Source: Theobroma cacao (Eukaryota; Streptophyta; Magnoliopsida; Malvales; Malvaceae). Taken from it: a stretch of DNA of 64,000 nt. How positions within the stretch are numbered: position 1 is the stretch's first letter; every line of letters starts with the position of its first letter. The notes beneath the pieces are model-generated. The model ran no database searches and was not told the DNA's origin. It worked only from the letters and a program-made list of their open reading frames with translations. Positions 59,165-64,000 of this stretch are shown piece by piece. Position numbers and translations under genes: made by a program. The stretch spans positions 20,526,058-20,590,057 of the forward strand of contig NC_030853.1 in assembly GCF_000208745.1 (NCBI RefSeq), read 5' to 3'.

Positions 59165-61318
59165 ATGGAGTTTCAATTTCCCTCCTTCACCACCCCACTC
59201 CTCACCTTTCTTTTTGTGTTCATGGTAGTAAAAGTTCTGAAAGGATGGAAAGCCAAAAACCCCCAAGCAAGGCTTCCTCCAGGACCACGAAAACTTCCTC
59301 TCATAGGTAACATGCATCAGCTCATTAGCTCTCTGCCCCATCATACCCTCAGAGATTTGGCCAAGAAACATGGGCCTTTGATGCATCTACAACTTGGTGA
59401 AGTTCCCACCATTGTAATATCTTCTCCGGAAACTGCAAAAGAGGTTTTGAAAGACCACGCAACCATCTTTGCTCAAAGGCCTTATCTTCTTGCTTCTAAG
59501 ATAATGTCATATGATTCTACAAACATTGTGTTTTCACCCTATGGAAACTATTGGAGACAGTTGAGGAAAATCAGCACGATGGAGCTTTTGAGTCCAAGTC
59601 GCGTTCTGTCATTTCGATTCATTAGGGAAGAAGAAGTTTCTGCTCTCATCAAAACCATATCTTTGATTGAAGGATCCCCAGTTAATCTCAGTGAGAAAAT
59701 TTTCTCAATGACATATGGGATAACATCAAGGGCAGCCTTTGGTAAGAAAAGCAAAGACCAAGAAGAATTCATAAGAATTATGATGGAAGCTATAAAGCTC
59801 GCAGGTGGTTTCTGCTTAGCTGATATGTATCCTTCTAATGAGCTGCTTAAACTGATCAGTGGAGTGAGGCTTAAACTTGAGAAGCTGCAACTGGCTTCTG
59901 ATCGGATACTTGAAGACATAGTTAACGAGCACAAAGAGAAAACAAACAGGACATCAGAAACGGGCAATCAACAAGAAGAGGAAGATCTTCTTGATGTTCT
60001 TCTTAAACTTCAACAGAGTTCTGATCTTGAAATTCCTCTGACGAATGACAAAATAAAAGCAATTATCTTGGTTAGTATCATTTTCTCTCATGTATTTATA
60101 CAGATCAACTTTTATCATAACTTCTTTAGTAGCCATAAGCTATCTAAGAACAACCCCTTTTTCGTTTTTTGAGAAGCTATCTAAGAACAAACTTGATCAC
60201 TTGAAATGTTTATTTATTTTTGTTGAATTATCTTTTATAGTCTATAAATTAATGGTGATGCACCACTCAGAACAATTGCCTATATGGATTGAAGTAAAAT
60301 CATCTTTTCAATTGTACGCACAATGAGCTTAACATGTCTTTGGAATGGCTCTGAGCTGATGGCCGCGGCTGTGTATGGGCTTGAGTAGGGTTTTGGCGTT
60401 TGTTTTTGTGAAGGAAGAATATAGGTTTATAGTGCAGGGTCCAAGGTGATCAGGGTGATCTGTGCAGGTTTATAGGGTGACGTGTAAACTTTTGAAGGGT
60501 TACGAAGTTAAAGTAACCCATCTTTAATGAAATATTTTTGGCTTATCAAAAATTGTACGCACAATGAAGTGAAGTTGACAATCTGTCTATTCCAACTCAA
60601 ATTAAGTTTCTATCAGAAAATTACAATATGTTTATACAAAATTCGTGATAACATAAACATCAAAAAAAGTTAATGATAATGTATCATCTTGCAGGACATT
60701 CTGGTGGCTGGGGGTGACACTTCATCAACAACAATGGAGTGGGCAATGTCAGAAATGCTAAAAAATCCAAGAGTGATGAAACAAGCACAAGCCGAGGTGA
60801 GACAGGTTTTTGATAGAAAAGGTAACGTGGATGAAGCTGGTATTCATGAATTGAAATTCTTGAGATCAATAGTTAAAGAAACTTTGAGGTTACATCCTGC
60901 TGCACCTCTTCTAGTACCAAGAGAGTGTGATGAAAATTGTGTAATTAGTGGATATGATATACTTGCAAAGAGTAAAGTCATAGTTAATGCATGGGCCATA
61001 GGAAGAGATTCTAGGTATTGGAAAGATGCTGAAAACTTTAACCCAGAGAGGTTCTTGGACAGTCCTATTGATTTTAGGGGCACACATTTCGAATATATTC
61101 CATTTGGTGCTGGAAGGAGGATATGTCCAGGCATATCATTTGCACTCCCCAACATTGAGCTACCCCTTGCACAATTGCTATACCATTTTGATTGGAAGCT
61201 CCCAAACGGAAGCAATTGTGAAGACTTGGACATGACTGAATGTTTTGGCATAACTGTAAGAAGAAAGAATGATCTCTTCTTAATTCCCATTCCTTACCAT
61301 CCTTTGCCTAGCGAGTAA
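59165..61318 (+). CDS. Cytochrome P450, CYP71 family (CYP71D-like), two exons
   Basis: Exon 1 is 59165-60070 and exon 2 is 60695-61318; joining them in phase 0 (..[13 protein letters not shown]..) gives 509 residues, the normal length. The ATG at 59165 starts a hydrophobic ER anchor ([20 protein letters not shown]), so the enzyme should face the cytosol on the ER. Landmarks are the proline hinge [13 protein letters not shown], the helix C text [10 protein letters not shown], the I-helix oxygen-binding AGGDTSS, the K-helix ExxR in KETLR, the FNPERF motif and the heme loop [11 protein letters not shown] with the axial Cys. A single intron just before the I-helix is the usual CYP71-clan position. 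CYP71D enzymes oxidise terpenoids, flavonoids and other specialised metabolites; the substrate cannot be read from sequence. No lesion was found. Confidence 0.94.
60327..60550 (+). mobile_element. Truncated LINE-like insertion in the P450 intron
   Basis: A 224-base segment, more GC-rich than the rest of the intron, flanked by the exact 17-base repeat aattgtacgcacaatga (60310-60326 and 60551-60567). Its 3' end 'taatgaaatatttttggctt' followed by 'atcaaa' resembles LINE 3' ends. It is 5'-truncated and non-coding. Confidence 0.82.
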
Positions 61319-61679
61319 ACTGTGCTAAACAAATTCTCGCTACCTTTTATCTTTTATTCTTAGTTACAGAATTTATATTGTAAGCAACAATAAGCAAGTT
61401 CAATGCCATGTATTGTATACTCAAGACTAAGAAGTCAAGCTGTAAGTCCAAGCTAGACTTTTTACCAAGCTATATGTTGCAACAATTTTCAATTTAAATT
61501 ATACTATTAAGTTTGCGCAAATATTTAGTATTACAACTACGTTATGAAGGGAATGTATGAAAGCACCAGCATCAGACAACACCAACAACAGCCAAAAGCC
61601 AGCAGGGGAGCTTCAGGATCAATCCCAAAAGATAAGAGATCGATCCATATTGGACAAAAATAATTGAGGAATGTAAAAT
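61319..61679. other. 3' flank of the P450 gene
   Basis: Contains the 3' untranslated region of the P450 and a short spacer before the next repeat. No other gene is seen. Confidence 0.5.
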
Positions 61680-62092
61680 TAAATATGAAACTAAAGCTTA
61701 TTTATCAAGATTAAAAATAAGAGAATACATGATTAGTTGGTACCATTTTTTGAATGGAAGTTGTGGGTTGCTAATACCTTCCTCACAAGTAATCGTATTT
61801 CCGAACCTACATTTGTTTTGTAGATAAAAAGCCTATCCTTTTCAATGAACTTAAATCAAGAATAAGATCTCATTAGAAAAGATTGATTCAATTAGATAGC
61901 TAATCACCCCTAAACAACAAAGATTGACGGTGTCTCCTCACATCAAATGATTGGGTTTTCAAGCTCAAAAGTTATGCAAGCTCTTATGCCATGAAAACTA
62001 GGAATATGCAGATTGATTATCACATATGGAATGTCTACATGTGTACACATGTGAAATACATCGGGTCAGCTCCTAAATTAAAATTTCACTCT

Positions 62093-62860
62093 GTACTAAA
62101 AAACCTCTATAAATTAATATTCTCGAAATCATGAAATTTATTAATTAATTGAAATATTATTTAATCGATAAATTAATAATTTATTAATTTATACATTAAT
62201 TAATTAAAAATTAATTTATCAAGGTATTTTTATTTTTTTTCCTCAAAACATTTAACTTAATACATGTATTTTGTATTGTAATTATATGAAAATTACTTAA
62301 TTACCGAATTACAAATTATCATTATACTATGTATTGTTTAACTGAAATGAGTTCATGAGTGTAATTAGTTTTATTAAAAGTCATGAAGTTATCCATTTTT
62401 GCAACAAACTAAAATTATATTCAATGAATACTTCATTAATATACTTCATGAACATTAAGTCAAGTAAAAACATTCATAACAAAGAACATATAGTATCATA
62501 AACGGTAAAATTAAATATAATGATTCTCTATCTCAAAGGTGTAAAGAAATCAATAACGATGGATAAAAGTTAATGCACTAAAAAAAGTTAGAGATAAAAT
62601 CCAAAGAGACATCAATTTTGAGAAGAAACAAGTAACATTGGAGTTATATTTTACAAAAGCATCCTAATTGAGTCATGTACATATATAATTTTGATGTATA
62701 AAGAGATTATTAATTTATATATCAAGTGAGACCTATGTGTTTCTTTTAAATGTATTATCTTATAAATTTAGCAAATTATTAATTTACCAAGTTGGTCCCA
62801 AGTCGGAATCGATCCAAAATATTATTTAATCAAGATTATTAATTTATCAAATGCTAATAC
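62093..62860. mobile_element. Inverted-repeat element (relative of 7771-8395) inserted in repeat copy 2
   Basis: Begins 'gtactaaaaaacctctat' and shares 'attaattaattga(g/a)atatta' and 'gtattatcttataaattta' with the 7771-8395 element in the same order. Copy 1 of the host repeat lacks it: there 'aaaatttt' is followed by a short TA run and then 'gctaatactttcctc' (38440-38465). The right part has extra text ('ggtcccaagtcggaat') not present in the first element. Confidence 0.65.
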
Positions 62861-63165
62861 TTTCCTCACACATAATCGGATTTTCAAATCTAAATCTGTT
62901 TTATAGATCAGAATCTATCCTTTTTAATGTACCTAAATCAAGTATAAAATCTCACTAGGAAAGATAAATTTAATTAGAGGGCTAATCACACCTAAATAAA
63001 AGAAATTGATGACAACTCCTCAAATCAAATGGTTGAGTTTTCAACTGCTCTAATACCATGAAAATTAAAAATATAGAGATTGCCTATCACATATGGAATG
63101 CATACATGTGTACATATATGAAGTACATTTGGTCAATTCCTAAATTAAAATTTTACTCTTATATA

Positions 63166-63167
<2 letters not shown>

Positions 63168-63204
<37 letters not shown>
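63168..63204. repeat. (TA)n microsatellite
   Basis: About 18 TA dinucleotides; the matching place in copy 1 (about 38815-38826) has only about six. Confidence 0.95.
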
Positions 63205-63207
<3 letters not shown>

Positions 63208-64000
63208 GATTATATAATATGAAAATATAACTATTATTAACTTTTTATTTATGCATAATTTGAAGTCAAGCTGGGCTCTACCTTACTTCTTGCTAAACAT
63301 AGTGGTTACATGTGTATCAGTTTATGTGTGTTTAGTTTGTAAATAGATAGAGTATTTATTCTCTTGTAATAAGTTTTTTTTTTTATACATTACAATGGGT
63401 TTTAAGCATTGTATAAATAAATGTAACTGATTCTCAATTAATCCAAGAATTTAGTTCTCATTTTACTCCCTTTCTGGTACTTTTTTTTGTTCTTCTATAG
63501 AATTCTTCTTTTCTAGCTTACTATTCCAGATAAATGAAAATGGTATCAAAGCCATCTCGAAGCTAGAATCGAGGTTCACATCATTGAGATTTCAATTTCT
63601 TGATTAGTTCGTTTGGTGTTCCTCATTTCTTTCATTTTCTTTTACAATTTATGCTTTATCTATTGTTTCTTTTCTTGTTTAATCGAAACCCTAAAATGGC
63701 ATATTCATCAACAAAATCTCAAATTTCACTTGTAGAAAATCCTCTCACCATACTATATTTGTCAAACCCTGCTTTGTAAATAATTATAATGTCATTCACA
63801 TGCCCGATGGAATGTTTGTATATTTAAGAAGTTCGAAAAATCGTTAAAAGACGATATTACCTCTAATGGTACCATTAAGTCGATAAGCCTCGAACTAGTT
63901 CAATTAGGAATTTTAAGGTGAAATTAGAAGTTTCACAGTTCAGGGATGACTCAAAATGGTAATTCGGAGTTCGAGGATCAATTTGGAGTCAAACTGAAAT

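Larger units (their letters stand above)
61680..64000 (+). repeat. Chimeric LTR-like repeat, copy 2 (continues past the window)
   Basis: Direct repeat of 38040-39830. The parts before about 63247 differ moderately from copy 1, whereas about 63247-63830 is almost identical to 38877-39475. It contains the same TGGTATCAAAGCC (63541-63553), the same truncated Gag start and the same switch to gypsy-like text. A 0.77-kb inverted-repeat element is inserted at 62093-62860. The right boundary lies outside the window. Confidence 0.7.

Noticed and set aside
59548..59967. 139-codon minus frame over P450 exon 1
   Set aside because: Antisense shadow of the P450 coding sequence.
60090..60326. Open frame at the start of the P450 intron
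   Set aside because: Lies in the intron between the DILVAGGDT exon and its donor; its translation has no P450 similarity.

Overview
This is nuclear DNA from a flowering plant, almost certainly a eudicot. It is AT-rich and gene-sparse. Protein genes carry GT/AG introns, families are plant-specific (PIN-LIKES, type 1 nsLTP, RING-CH/DUF3675, CYP71), and the spaces between genes are packed with plant transposons (Ty1/copia, Mutator-like, hAT-like, LINE tails, small inverted-repeat elements). The species cannot be fixed from the sequence; a rosid is my guess only.

Genes in order: a PIN-LIKES auxin carrier (+, 3970-5319); a type 1 non-specific lipid-transfer protein with a ten-base last coding exon (+, 10554-11032); a seven-exon membrane RING-CH E3 ligase-like gene (+, 21565-24033); translation initiation factor eIF5 (-, 25040-26404, with a long leader intron and a TATA box near 27760); a two-exon small membrane protein of unknown function, probably plastid-targeted (+, 41248-41733); and a two-exon CYP71-type cytochrome P450 (+, 59165-61318). 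A short exon-like open stretch lies at 20009-20215 (-). The genes are unrelated housekeeping or stress/hormone genes; there is no cluster or pathway logic.

Mobile DNA dominates. A copia element (29506-33469, -) has both LTRs, a 5-bp target duplication, a tRNA-Met primer site and one open reading frame from which the whole reverse transcriptase has been deleted. The most notable object is a Mutator-like element of about 10.7 kb (42792-53524), bounded by diverged ~110-bp terminal inverted repeats and a 9-bp direct repeat. It carries a broken MuDR-type transposase on + and a broken DUF1985/Ulp1 SUMO-protease-like gene on -, with several tandem arrays sharing a GTGACACG-like core. A 1.7-kb non-autonomous relative sits 0.66 kb further on (54187-55858) with its own exact 9-bp duplication. 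Another small Mutator-like element (8918-9563) has a 10-bp duplication and an internal minisatellite. Two hAT-like elements (33622-34335, 34482-35235) have 8-bp duplications. Three poly(A)/LINE-type insertions have long target duplications (11213-11744, 16598-17020, and 60327-60550 inside the P450 intron). A chimeric LTR-like repeat occurs twice in direct orientation (about 38040-39830 and 61680-64000); the second copy contains an inserted inverted-repeat element for which the first copy is the empty site. A large imperfect palindrome lies at about 56040-58010.

Three single N bases (37497, 39829, 57678) mark uncertain positions; the last sits exactly between two copies of a ~157-bp duplication and may mark a join artefact. 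All boundaries and identities were read by eye.
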